Numbered from the stretch's first letter, positions 11,965 through 23,702 are shown. The stretch is DNA of 64,000 bases from Tetraselmis striata (GCA_006384855.1 VCJN01002805.1:1-64000), one strand, 5' to 3'. Notes: generated by a model not told the origin, from the letters alone. Translations and numbers: made by a program.

Positions 11965-12035
11965 ACATCGGCCAGGAATCGAACCCGGACCTCTCGCATA
12001 CGAGACGACCGCTCAACCGAGCGGACAAGGGATGT
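11965..12035 (-). other. tRNA-like sequence, probably not functional
   Basis: On the minus strand a perfect B-box-like GGTTCGATTCC sits in a five-pair T arm, and a CCGC/GCGG stem with a GG-containing loop sits where the D arm should be. The anticodon arm folds only as TCTCG/CGAGA around a four-base loop, and the acceptor stem has two mismatches. It could be a tRNA pseudogene or the tRNA-derived head of a SINE. Confidence 0.3.
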
Positions 12036-12180
12036 ACCTGTCCGCGCCAAACATGGATGCGCCAATAGTTCACGGCTGGAACCCCCTCCCCCCCCCTCAG
12101 ATATGCATGCCCCACATGTGCGTGTACAACGCCGAGGCGGGTCGTCCTGAGCTACCCGTGCCTGAGGTTTTTCTTTCCGC

Positions 12181-13080
12181 CCATTTTTGACAAGACTGGC
12201 ACCAGTGAAACCCCTGCAGTGTCTCTACAACGGCCGTGTAGGCAGAGATCCAGTGGTTACGGAAAGCCCTGGGTAGGCGACGCTCCGTTATAGTCATCAA
12301 GCAAATTGCCGAAGCATTCCGAAGAAACTATTGATGCCCAGTAGCGGGTCAATAGTGACAATCAGAATTTATAGCACTGTTGGATCACTATCTAAAACAC
12401 TGCCGTCAAAATGCCCGGCATTGACCACGAAAGGTCTGCCCTACCCGTTTGGGCATCGGCCCATTCGAGTAATGCGAGTTGGGGCAAACCCCATCCCGCA
12501 GAGCAAAACACTTCCGGAGTGCGATATACATGTGCAACGAAAAAGGCAATGTGAGGACTACTACAGAGACATTTTCCCATTCCCATCTAGGCCGTCGTGA
12601 TGGGAGGGAGGGACCCCGGCGCCCAAAATAAAGGCATTATTTAATAAGTCCTCGGGTGTCGACGCAATAAATATACTACTCCACACCATATCTCCAATAA
12701 ATCATACACCACGTTGTCTTTGTTAGAAAACCGCCCATTAGTGAAAGCTCCATATGGCCTTGCAGGATTCAGAGTTCCAAAACCCATTGATGGATTGCAT
12801 GTGCCTATATATGCGCAGAGCCCATTCTTTATCCCCAAAGAATTGCTTCACCACGTGCAGCGCAGTAGTAACATCCATGAACTCCGGAACCACCAGCACC
12901 CTCAAATTATTACGGTGATACCCCAGTAGTGCGGGCAATCCACAAACATATGTTCGTCGACAGTCTCAGATTCACTTCCGCCACATGCAAGGCAGTGTTC
13001 AAAGAACCGCTCAGGAATGGCATGAATCCGGGCCAATCGGCGGACAGTGGGAAATACTCGAGTACTTCGGGTTTCCCGGA
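12181..13080 (-). mobile_element. Truncated LINE copy with a diverged internal segment
   Basis: Reading on the minus strand, it matches the 41.9-kb LINE from about 42560 down to its tail. It keeps the coding block with the zinc-knuckle region, a block matching HIAFFVAHV, and the tail ending at ACTGGCACCAG on the plus strand. Between the block equivalent to VPEF and the downstream coding (about 12675-12870) there are roughly 190 bp absent from the other copy, able to encode VVKQFFGDKEWALRIYRHMQ. Stops and shifts make it non-functional. It is either a different subfamily or a copy with an insertion. Confidence 0.75.
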
Positions 13081-13848
13081 CTGGCGGTACTTCGGGGGAT
13101 GAATCGGCTTAAATAGCCAATAGGTCATAGAAACCCAGTTGAATCCCCGCTTAATACAACCCTTCATCCGTCCATGCGCAGCCCTATTATACCGGCGGAA
13201 AATATGATGCTCATCGCTCGTATTAGAGCCTAGCGGGAGCCTAATTACGTATCTACGGCACGCGTACATTTCGCGTACGTGTACAAGCAAGTATACCCAC
13301 ATATTAAAATAATAGTTATTATTTTAGTTACCAGTAGTATCAGTGCTGCGCTCGCCCGTGGAACTCGTCCGGTATAATCCTTGGGTGTCCTTGCTTTACA
13401 CTCCTTTTATGAGCTATACTAAATGTTTTGAAAACCACATATCATATCTATGTGTATTGAAATATATGGGATTTCCCCCTTTCCTCGCCGCTTTCTAGCT
13501 GCAGGTGCGTGCTGCGGAAGCGGTGCGAATTACTGCTTAGTTCAGCAACGGCGGTCGTGAAACGCGAAAATGCGCTTTTTGTACGTCATTGTAATGCCAC
13601 AACCACATAATATATCAGCGGTGCTTGGCTAGCTACCACACGATCTCAGTGCTTTACGCAAAACCTTGTGGACCTTGTATGTGACATGCACGGGTTAATG
13701 CGCGCCAGCACATGCGGGCGAAGTGGAGTGTGGGGCGCGCTCGGGAGGCGGCGGTGTGGATGGGTCGGTGTCGGATATGATGTGGGTGGGCGTACGCGGC
13801 GGCATGGCGACGGCGGTGCCAGCAGCAACATACATATCGCAGCCCACC
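13081..13848. other. Intergenic, no gene recognised
   Basis: AT-rich around 13300-13480, otherwise mixed. The 5' edge of the LINE copy fades out near 13080. No coding evidence; minus-strand frames over 13654-14649 are shadows of the element that follows. Confidence 0.4.
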
Positions 13849-16325
13849 ATGCCCGACGACGAGCCAGATCCACAACATCCCGCGGCTGCTAGCAGCGGCA
13901 AAGCTGCACGCGCAGGGAAGCGGGGCAGGTTTGGTAGCCGTCGGCAAGTGTAGGAGGCCGAGCAGCGCCAGACAGTAGCGGTGGCGGAAGCCGCGGTTGC
14001 TCAGCCGCAAAATGCAAGCGAGTAAGCGGCGGCGGTGAGGACACAACGGACAGCAGCGGAGAACGAATCGTTTTGCAGTAACGCTGACAGGCTCAAAAAA
14101 CGTGTTGAGAAGTTGGACAAGAACGTCGAGCCGGTACAAGTCCAGCTTGAGGCGGAGCGGGTGCGCTCCCGGGCGAAGGACGCGGTCGTAAAGGGATATT
14201 CGTGCGTGGCCGCCGTGCTGGCGGAGGCTGCGCATGCGGAAAAGCTTGCAAAGGCCGCAACTCAACGCGACTCCGCCAAGGCAGCCGTTCGGCGAGCAAA
14301 GAGAGACTTCACCATCGGCAGCGAGGCTTCGATTCGGGCTGGAGCGAAAGCTCGAGCCGCCATTAAGGAGCGGAAGCTGCTGCGAGCCTTCGGCATGATG
14401 AGCCGCCCGAACAAGAACCGCGTCAAGGCCCCACCCGTGCTGATCGGCTCGAAATACCGCCGCTTCAAATGCCTTGAGGTAGCGAAGCTTGCGGACTACC
14501 TCGGCAGCCGCTACGAAGGGGGCGTAGAGGGTGATGCCGTTTTGCAGCTCGTGGATAGAGTATTCGGAAGTTCTCGAAGCCGTGACCCAGCAACGCGCGG
14601 GTTGTACCGCAATATCGAGCGGCACATCGCCAAAGCCATTCGCAACCACTAGTCGGTCGCGCGCGCGTCGTTAATACGAGTGCCATGCAAGGTGACATGG
14701 CGACCTCATCAGCACCTCATCCACGCATTAAGCAAGTAGTGGGTGGAGCAGTGAGGCCGCGAGCATGAGGTGCTGGTGCTGCCATACGGCACGCTCATGT
14801 GCTTGCTACCGAGCAAGAACGATGTGTGGGAGTGAGAGGACCGAGTGGCAAAGCTGGCAAGACTCGAGATGTATAAAGATAGCATGAGGGCCATCATCGA
14901 CATGATGCACGCGCTTGGCATCCGACCATCACAGTTTCCGAAAAACTAGCTGCCGGAAGTCAGAGTCGCCATCACCCGGTTTTGTAGTAAGTTTGATACG
15001 TGTTATTGAGTGATTGTTGTATAAAATTAAGCAAGGCTACAACATGACATTGATCTCTAATTATTCTTGATGTTTCTTTGCAGCTGACGGCACCACGGCC
15101 TTTAAGCATGGACACCAAGGAGCCGTTCTTGCCATCTTGAAGCCCTTGCTCATGAGGGTGGACATGAACGGCTACGTGATGAAGGGTTGGGCAGTGAACA
15201 TCATTCATAATGCTGTGAAAATCATGCTCTACGAAGGACAAGACAAGTATGATCAGTTCATCAACCATATGGAGGCAATGAAGGAACATGCATCTCGTGG
15301 AGATCGCAACACTTCCCGCGGTAACCCGTACGACATTTCGCGATCCGAATACGGTATGAATAATCTGTCCGTACGCGCCGCGTCCCTGCGCGCGGGGTCC
15401 ACGTCGCGCCGCCCAAAGTACCCGCCCGGTACTGCGGGCGGCGAATCATGCATCCACTAGCGCGCCCCCGTCCATCCCACCAGCTCCCGCCCACCCCGTA
15501 GCCCTTCCTCCTGACCCCTTCGAGGACATAGGGCGATCACGGCTGGCTCGGGGCGCGTGTATGTCCCGGTACGGCGGCCGCGAGGTCCACCCTCGCGACT
15601 GCCGTCCGATTGACCACCCCCCATCAAGGATTTTTTTTGCTGACACCATACGCTTTAGGGCCAAAACTGCTCGGATAGAAAGGCATAAATAGTGTACGTT
15701 TTCCCCTAGCTGGTCCGACGGAGTCATCGAGCTACATGGCAAAGAGGTGAAGGTGCAGAGCGGAAGGGGCAAGGCCATCACCAAGGCAGATCTCCTTGCC
15801 CTCAGCGGGCCTGAGGTGAAGAAGATGCTGGAGGTCCGCAAGCTTGTGCTTGATGCCGTGATCCCTGCGCCACATGCTGACAAAGTCAAGATTTTGGCGG
15901 TTTGGGAAAAGTACGACGGCATGTCAGCGGCATGGAGTGCATGCCCCGGCGGCCTCACGGCTGACAGGCTGGCAGCAGCCAACAAGCTGCGGACAGCTAC
16001 GGACATGTTCTTCGCAGTCTTCTTGGACATCGCGACAGCAAATGACATCACTCCGTACATGTATGAAGTTGCATGGCACTTCCCCCGATGGATAGATCTG
16101 CATGGCAACCTTGATGCGTTGCGCACTATGTGCATGGAGCACTGCAGCAAGGAGATCAATAAGGGCTCTCTGAAATGCAGCAACCACCAGCCCCAGTGCC
16201 TGCTTAAGTCCAGCAAGGTGACGCTCTCCGGGACTAGCCAAGTCATGAAGCGCAGCACCTTGATGGCGCACTACCGCACTCGGGGGGAAGAGCAACATCG
16301 ATCAGGTCGGCACGTTGAACCATAA
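13849..16325 (+). pseudogene. Coiled-coil, transposase-like element, copy 1
   Basis: A decayed gene in blocks. From 13849 a frame with two early stops leads into a 205-residue open frame (14035-14652) rich in Lys, Glu, Ala and Arg and predicted to be coiled coil. Next, 14755-14990 reads HEVLVLPYGTLM and an amphipathic helix in the plus frame. An apparent intron (about 14991-15083, GT...TTTCTTTGCAG) joins a block starting ADGTTAFKHGHQGAVLAILK. After roughly 250 non-coding bases, 15720-16325 is open and contains LAVWEKYDGMSAAW, then DITPYMYEVAWHFPRWIDLH and MCMEHCSKEIN. The order (GDG-like strand, helical region, then H-x-P...G...EH) recalls a family of DDE-type transposase-like proteins scattered through invertebrates, fungi and algae. 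That assignment is inference. A homologous copy lies at 21420-22911. Confidence 0.5.
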
Positions 16326-16758
16326 ACGAGTAAGCGACATTAGTAGATAACGGGACATGCAAGGCAACCGCCTCCAGGCAGCGTTGTCTAAGCATTAGGT
16401 CGCGCCGTACAGCGGTGAGGTGCATGCTGTCCTTAGGTCGTCGATGTTGTGCAGCTTGAAGAACGTGTTCATGGCCGAAAGGTAGGGTTGCATCGACTTA
16501 GCCTCAATATGACCCCGCTCACCAATCCATGCGACGTAGCCAACAATAGTAGCAATAGTCGCCTACTCCACGTAGAGCGATGATGTTCTCCGAGTCATCG
16601 TGACACAACTCGGCGAACACAACCAACTTCCCGATGCAGCTCCTGAGAGTCTGGGCGGTGAGGTTGAGGGTGCGTCGTCCCAGCTCGTCCGAGCCGAAGG
16701 CCTCATGTAGACGGGTCCGAAGTGATAGCATAGGTGATAGCTTCGGGCTCGTCAATTA
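16243..16758 (-). pseudogene. Tyrosine recombinase core-binding domain relic
   Basis: On the minus strand three frames carry consecutive pieces. The first reads TLRSCIGKLVVFAELC and continues to a frame change. The second reads YVAWIGERGHIEAKSMQPYL then SAMNTFFKLHNIDDL. The third reads LTAVRRDLMLRQRCLEAVAL. The signature (W...RG...A.S.QPYLSA.N..F..HG/N, followed by a short linker and RR) is that of the N-terminal SAM-like domain of tyrosine recombinases from Crypton, Ngaro or DIRS elements. The catalytic R-H-x-x-R-Y domain is missing: the copy is cut where the coiled-coil element on the other strand ends. Two frameshifts and stops make it inactive. Confidence 0.5.
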
Positions 16759-16964
16759 CGTAAGTACGACGTGTGACAAAAGCGGTAACATGGGGCCGGG
16801 ACATCCGGGAAGGATATTCAGCGGCAATTGTTTGGCTGCCGGCGGCAGTTGCCATGTAGCTGATGGACGGGTCGGACACGGTACGGCGGGGCAAGGTTCA
16901 GGTAGGACGGTCGCCCCGCGCGGCCCTCGCGCTCGTAGCGCGCGAATGAAGGTCAAAGCAGTTG

Positions 16965-17666
16965 TTACCCGTAGAGTAACAATCGAAGGACGGCGCATTG
17001 AAGAAATTGTACGAGAGACGGGTTGAATCGGCAGGTGAAGGTAGTGTAGGTATGGCTGAGCCGCACTCGGCTGTTGCTGCATGGAGCGCCGCACCGAGAA
17101 AGGTCTTTAATGAAATCTGTAGGGTGGAAGGTCCGGTCTAGACACGAGGCGCTCATTCCGACATTGAGCTGCCCCGGTCCGCCGTGCGGCGGCCACCAAA
17201 AGGTGACCTCGTAACCGTTGGCAGCTCCGATGAATAACGCCTCACGCCATCCCTTTTGCGCAGCTTCGCGCCCACGCCCGCGGCCACGCTCGCGACCTGC
17301 GAGTGTCGCCTGCACGAGGGCGGTAGCTGTACCCTTTGAATTGATGGCGACCGTCGCCTCAAAGACTCGGCGTAGTTCCTAGTCGCGCATCATGTCGCCG
17401 AGCACCGTCGAGCCCACGTGCTCCGCCGCGGGCTGGAAATGCTGTGCCCGCAACACGTCTAACACACCCGCATGGTCACCAAGCACACGCTCGTTCAGCC
17501 TCCGGAGGAAGCCTAGGCGAAAACGAAACCCCTTGTCAATGGCCTCGACGTGGTTGCGAGCGAGCGCGAGGTAAGGGCTGAAGCCCTAGTTAGCAGTCGG
17601 AACGTAGGGCAACAATTCGTCGAGAGCCACGAAAAGCGCGGCAGTGTGAGCCCCAAAGTACGTCAT
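16965..17666 (-). pseudogene. Unknown protein remnant, two in-frame stops
   Basis: One continuous minus-strand frame from an ATG at 17666 runs about 230 codons, broken only by two TAG codons (after VPTAN and after DMMRD). Blocks include YFGAHTAALFVALDELLPYV, YLALARNHVEAIDKGFRFRL, FEATVAINSKGTATAL and WREALFIGAANGYEVTFWWP. Such a frame with just two stops is best read as a recently killed gene. No family is recognised. It lies upstream of the tyrosine-recombinase relic on the same strand and could be part of the same element. Confidence 0.45.
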
Positions 17667-20234
17667 CCGATTTGAATTTTGAATTTTGTTACAACTGAAT
17701 AAAGTTTTCGTCTTGACAAGCTGTCGTTACCCATCATTAGGGAAACTCGCATAGCTAGGGTCCGCTAGTTAAGAGAAGGTGCGCACAGCTACGTGGCTAT
17801 GTTCAGTACATGTACTAGTTTTGCATCAGTAGGAAAGTACACTACACTTGAGTCATGCGGGGGTTTACGCGCGTACAAGGGCGCCACCATGTACACGCCG
17901 GCCCGCCCGTAGAAACCCGCGATAACGTGACCACGCCGTATATGCCCATGTTCCAACCGTTCGTTTCCTCCCAAAAGTCGCAGCATGCTCCAGCGCCGCG
18001 CTCCGTCGGCTATGGCCAAGCGGCTAGCCCGCTCGGCGTCGCGCTGCTGAGATCCGTCCCCGCCTCGAGTTGCTGCCAACGGCGTCCCCGGACGTGCTCG
18101 GACTGCGGAGGTGAAGGTGGGAAAAACACCCCCACACCGCTGGTCGTATATATGCTCGCCGGTCTTGTGCATCACACCAGTGCCGGATCGCACATCGCGT
18201 GGCAACCACGTGCCCACGCTCATGGCCGAGATCACCGCCCGAGGGCGGTATATGGGCTCCATGCACGGTTGGATTTATAACAGCCGCCAGCGCGCAAGGC
18301 TGTCCCGAGTACGAGTGTCCTCGTACTCGGCGGGTCGCACCGAAATATAGAAACACGATTTTATTCCGAACAATCCTTGCGAGTAGGCTGCCCCTGTCCG
18401 AATCGTACGTACACCCCCTCCTCACCCGTAGGCGGATCTCGGAGAGGCCGACGCAAGGCCGAGGTCGTACATGAGCTATATTTTTAGCGGCCCCCGTATA
18501 GGGCTGCTGCTGCCCGGAGGCGCCAACGGGCGCTACCGGAACTACGAGTAATATTTGAAAAGGTTCGCCGTAAGGCTCCCCAGTCGTCGCAAGATCCGAT
18601 AATCAGCGATAACCACGCACCCATCCCGCTTAACCCCCTACTTCCGCACCCAGCCGGGCACGGATCTTAGGGGCTACCAGCGCCCACCGCTTGGAAGTGG
18701 GGGCGGTGTCGCCAAACCAGCCGCATCGAGGAATATCCGTTCCCATTGGCCCGCTGCCAGGTGGCGGGCGCCACGTCATCCAAACGTACTTCTCTTAAGC
18801 CGGCAGTCGCCGGCCCTCCCATCTACCTGAGGTAACTGTTCGTCAAGTCATATCGGTCCGTACTAGCGGGACCATAGCGAGCACCTTCCCGGCTAAATAA
18901 TCGAATGTCCTCGTAATCAGGCTGCGCTCTTTGCATTAGCTCAAGCACCGCAAGGTAACATTTTTGTCACCCTACTCGCGAATTTTGATTGACACGGGCG
19001 CTTTGGGCTGGCTCTAGCAAGTCGTGGCGGATTGTGGTTCCCACGCCGCCTGCCGGTTGCCCAATGCAGCGCTACCCGGACGACTCGAAACCATGTGTAC
19101 CCTCTCCATCGACGTCGCGCATGCGCGCCGTCAATTGGGCCAATCAGCGACGAAGTGAGCTCCAATAGCAACGCAGACTGGGCATGCATGTCCGCTAGCT
19201 TGAAGCGACGCGAGTGTCGGCTCGGCCACGGAATATTTGCCTCCACCTGTCATATAATTGTATTACCACGCAAATGTACGGACGAGAATATCACACTCGA
19301 ATGGTGATGAGTCGGGTGATATTTATTTGCATAATATGTGACCTTGCTGCCCGTAAAATGTTACGGGACAGTCAACGCTGTGTAACTCAGCGAAACTGGA
19401 AGAGGGCAGGCTCAACTATTACGGCTTCTTTAACGGCTCCTCGTGATGCCCACGAAGGGGCACAACGACGGGTGCCACAGCGTATCAGTACCGGAATGAT
19501 ATCGCCCGCGAACTATATATGTACGAGAATCATTCAAACGGGCCGCGAGCGGCGCGTCGTCCATGACAAAGCAAACTCCCTCACCCACCCCGAGCTGCAC
19601 ATAGCGCGCTTGCCGCCAGTGCGCGCGGCCATTGCTGCGCATCACGCCCCCCGGAGCGCGAACCCTATAACTTGGTTACACAGAATTGGCGGTGGTCGGG
19701 CAGGTGGTGCCCATTGTGGTCACAGCATATTTCCGCTATAGTACGCGCGGACATTTTAATATCGCGCGCGCGCGGGACACGAGTGTAAAACGCCGCGTCA
19801 GCGAGACGCCCCGCCGAACCTGCTCACCCATTGCAGGGCCATCCTGGCCCGGCCCACCGTGCGCACCAGCTACCCGCTCTCGACCAGCGCCCTTCCAGGG
19901 TAGTGCACCCATAGCGTTGACCGACCTGTAGGTGGGAGCATGGGCGCCGAGGGCGCCTATCTGCCTGCGAGACCGGCACCTCCAGGTGGGTTTGGGTTGG
20001 GTGTGGCTCGCAACCACCCACTCACTCACCCACTCGCTGCCACGGGGATGAACACGCCTCCATCGCCATCCCCGTTCGCGTGGCCGTTTTTCGCCCGTCG
20101 TGTTCCTTAGGACTAGTTGCATGAACGCACACGGGGGTTTGTCGAGTTTATCCTTGTCAAAAAAGTTACAAACGTTCTCATCACTGCCCCTTTGCTGCAC
20201 ATGTGCCGCTCGTCACGTAGGGAGGGCTAGGCTA
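17667..20234. other. Long intergenic region, no gene recognised
   Basis: About 2.5 kb with only short, domain-free frames on either strand. No repeats of the other families in this window were seen. Confidence 0.45.
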
Positions 20235-21325
20235 ATGGCGGCCGTAAATCGGCGGAGCCGCGTCCTAAAGGGCGAGTGCCTAGAGTGCCTGGTGGAGTGC
20301 TTCGAGGAGGCCTACGCCTCGGAGCCGCATCGCTACAAAGAACACCGCCTGCACAACATGCTTCGGCCCTCTCCTAGCCCCGGTGGCGGTCGTGGAGCGG
20401 GCAACGTGGGAGGCGCAGTTCCAATTGGCCGCGTGGAATGAGCTCGGCCGGGACTGGCGGCTCTCGAATGCCGCCAAGTCCTTCAAACTTTGCGGCTTCC
20501 CCTCGGCGCTGCTTGCCAATTGGGTCAACGACATTGTCAAGAAGTGTCGGGAGCCGAGCATGGAGGCGTGGGACCGGGAGTATCCTTCGGTCAGGTACTG
20601 CGAGCGCGGCGACAACGAGAAGTTTGGAGTCGGCCGCCTCGTGCGTGGCTACGTCTTCCTGACAATGCGCGCGATGGAGCTCCTGTTTGAGCAGACGAAG
20701 GTGACCATGTACACCCACATCCCCCACGGGCGTGTGACCAGCGCGAGTATATATGTGCGGTACAAGTTCCAGCAGTAAGTGCTGGAGGAGCGAGAGATCT
20801 ACAGGGATAAGCTACAGGCTGCCAAACGTGGAGCAGCTCATCCAGCAGGCTAACACGTGGGGCTTTCCTGAGCCCGCCATGAGGCCAGGTTGGGGTCAGC
20901 AAGGGCACAGTAAATATTACCTAGTCACTGCCAGGAGGTATCAGCACCCGGCGCTGACGAAGGCTGTGGCCGGCTTCGTGACATATGGGGATCACGCGGC
21001 GTGGCTGGAGAAGCAAGCTAAGGCTTGTGCTCAGCGGGAGGCGCAACAAGAGAGAAGGGCGTTGGAGGAGGACTACCTTGCCAAGCGCAATGAGCGTCTT
21101 CGGATGCTCGTTGTGCCAGGTGGGCGTGAGAGGCTGACTGCCAACGGCAACTATTCCCCCAGTTGCAATCCCATGTTCAATGGGCAGGATAAGGCAGTTG
21201 GCGTTAAATATGCCATGGACATGTCTGAGGTGCCGCCACCAGCTAGGCGAGTGTATGATTATGATGCATGGATGCCAGATTTTTTGGGGCAGTTCAAGAA
21301 GCCGGGGAAAAGGCGGCGTCGCTGA
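20235..21325 (+). pseudogene. Unknown gene split by two frameshifts
   Basis: Three plus-strand blocks in successive frames read as one protein of about 350 residues. Block 1 (20235-20375) includes CLVECFEEAYASEPHRYKEH. Block 2 (20383-20778) includes WNELGRDWRLSNAAKSFKLC and AMELLFEQTKVTMYTHIP. A stop at 20776-20778 is followed in frame by VLEEREIYRDKLQ. Block 3 (20822-21325) includes YLVTARRYQHPALTKAV, a charged helix with RREQQ-like composition (about 21000-21110), and a basic tail GKRRRR. The helix and basic end suggest a nucleic-acid-associated protein, but I do not recognise the family. Its 3' end faces copy 2 of the coiled-coil element only about 100 bp away. Confidence 0.45.
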
Positions 21326-21419
21326 TAGTCACCAGCATGCATAGGCGGCATTCCGGGAGGATGCCGGCATGTGTGTAATTACATTTCCAACCTATTTCTT
21401 TGCCGCACGGGATGTGTTT

Positions 21420-22911
21420 AAGGTGTGCTCTGGGAACTTGAGCTTCAGGCTGGCATGTGTCTGCTCATGCTTCTCTCGCTTTACCTTAGCCACATACCCA
21501 GTGCCCAGACAATCTGCGTAGCCATAACATCACCATCCCTTTTAGTGACATGTAAACACAACGACTACAACAGACATCAAAATATAATTCCAGCATACCT
21601 TCATCACCACAATTGTGCCATTAGTCCTTGTGGCATTGAAGATTCTTGTGGCATCAGGAACTACCTTGATGCTGAGAGACTCCCCGGGTTTGATAAGCCC
21701 CTCCTTCAGCAGTAGCTTGGCACGATGCTGAAGCACCAGCTTGAGATCCAGTGTGCGTGATATCATGTCCTCCGTAGTGCTGAGCCCCACCGCAGCCAGT
21801 TCCTCCCCTTGCCCTTTCAGCATATCCTCCACTGATGGCCACTTGATCATCAAGTTGCCATATGGCAGCACCATCTGCACCAGCTTCTCCATGTCCGCGT
21901 CCCACTTGGAACTGCTGAGGTTGATGAGACGCTGAAAGGCATCTTGAGATAGCTTCAGGTCAGTGTAGACCTGCACAGCGTTGCGCTCTCACATCTTTCT
22001 AATGGCCAGCACGGTACGCCTCTCTGCTGCTTTCAAGTGATGTTTAAACTGCTTAGACTCCAATATGGAGGCCAGCAACTCGGGGTAGTTGGCTAGGAGG
22101 GCGCCTAGGATAAAGCGCGGGGGGGGGGGGGGGGGGGGGGGGCGCTGCTCGCACATCCGTTGGCTGGCCCACTAGCTCCGCCTCCTCCACGATGCCCGCC
22201 TCCTCCCCGTCAGCTCCATGCGCGTCGACATCGCCCTGATGCTGCTGCTGCTCCGCTCTTCGTCATCGCCGGAAGGGGCTCCGAACTGTGCGCCGGGCCC
22301 GCCCTCCGCATACACAGACTGCCAGTTGTCGTCGTCTCCGACTGCGTGGGTGAGCCACGCCTCCAGCTGCTCGGCCTTGCGGCCGATGAACTTGCGCACA
22401 GTCGCTCGGGTCGTCGCCTCCCGCAGCTTGTAGGACAGGCATGCCGGCCGCTCCCTCCCCGGCTTCTGGCCCCCGCCCTCCTCGTCACTGCCGCCGCCTT
22501 CACTGCCAGCTGACTCAGCCTGGCTGCCATTCGACTCAAACATGAGCCGTATCTTGGCTTTTAGGCGCGCTACGTTCTTGTCGCACTTCCGGCGCAGGAT
22601 GTGCGCCTCCACTCGCGCCCTCTCCTCCGCCGCAAGTTGGGACCGCAGCTCCTTCTCCACTTCTTTCTGCCTGTTGACAACCTCCCTCCAGGAACGCTCC
22701 GCCTCCTCCGAGGCCGTCGCTCTCTTCAGCATGTACTTGACCTCTGACTCGAGGTTTTGCAGCTGGGTCGACACACGAGTCGTCGCTGCTGATTTCAGGG
22801 ACGACGGCCCGGCCGGCATGCCGCTGCCGCTGGCACCCGCCCCGCCTCCTCCATCACCACCGGCATCGCCGCGGCTTTCTTAGAATGCCGTTTCTTTGAA
22901 GTGTAGCCCAT
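21420..22911 (-). pseudogene. Coiled-coil, transposase-like element, copy 2
   Basis: Reading downwards: a start at 22911 (MGYTSKKRHSKK), a frame change near 22830, then a 215-residue coiled-coil frame (22819-22172, with LEKE/ERAR heptads and a Ser/Glu/Gly-rich stretch). An intron with a C homopolymer on the sense strand (about 22121-22142) ends CCTAG at 22105, followed by GALLANYPELLASILESKQF. One in-frame TGA lies near 21986 (after AIRKM). The frame then reads KLVQMVLPYGNLMIKWPSVE and LSIKVVPDATRIFNATRTNG, ending at a GT donor at 21598. The VLPYG and D-[GA]-T-x2-F-x5-G motifs match copy 1 at 13849-16325. A further exon may continue to about 21420 (GYVAKVKREKHEQTHASLKL). Related in pattern to DDE-like transposases, which is inference. 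Confidence 0.5.
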
Positions 22912-23702
22912 GGTACCCGGACGGGGGACGGGGGGAGGGGGGCAAAAGACGTGGCTGTTGTAAGCAAAGATTTTATGCAAGCTGCTGTGACATGCCGTGG
23001 AGTGGCAGATATTGCATCCCGACTGCACGCGGCCGCCAGGTCGCCCCTACCGCCTGCGCACCAGCCGCCTCCCGACACCGCATGTACTCCCCCCACACGG
23101 CTTGGCAGAGGTACCTACAAGGTCTCTAGACATAGGTCGGGCACTATGGTGACTGCCAGTACGGCTAGAGGTACTGGAGGGCGCGTACGCGTGCGCGTAC
23201 GTTAGAATGTCCGATTTTCGGGCTCGGAACTGCGCTGTGGTCAACACCTACCGGCTGCGCACTCGGCCGCATGAGGTGCGGATGCCGCCCTTTTTGCCCC
23301 ATTCACACAATGCCGCCCACCCACGCCAAACAGAATCGGAGACGTCTCGGCACCGATCCCACCCGACACGGACCCGATATCGCTAGAGGAGGGGAAGCTG
23401 AGGTCGTAACCGTGGCGGTTTTTTGAGTTGCCCCGATGTTCTCTCGCATTATTGTCGGTTGATGCTACATGGGGTAGGAGGCTGAAAATCCGTCGCGCCG
23501 ACGCAGCGCCCAACGGTTTGGCGCGCGGCGCGAGAACTGCGCTCGGTGCATTCTGGCCATTTCGGCAATCTAGCCCGCCGCCTCCGAGTTACGCCGGCAG
23601 TGTGGCAAGTCCACCACAGTAGCCGGACTGGCAATGGTAGGCGAGGAGGCGTTGGTCTCGGCGGTGACCGAGGCGATGTACGACCGCTAGAACAGCCACC
23701 AC
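22912..23702. other. Intergenic, no gene recognised
   Basis: 5' flank of the coiled-coil element copy 2. No coding evidence. A short alternating GCGTACGCGTGCGCGTACG palindromic run lies near 23175-23200. Confidence 0.4.

Noticed and set aside
16965-17666. TAG reassigned to sense
   Set aside because: Host genes in the window end with TAG (Aurora-like kinase, QCR7, PAI) at conserved protein ends, so the standard code holds.
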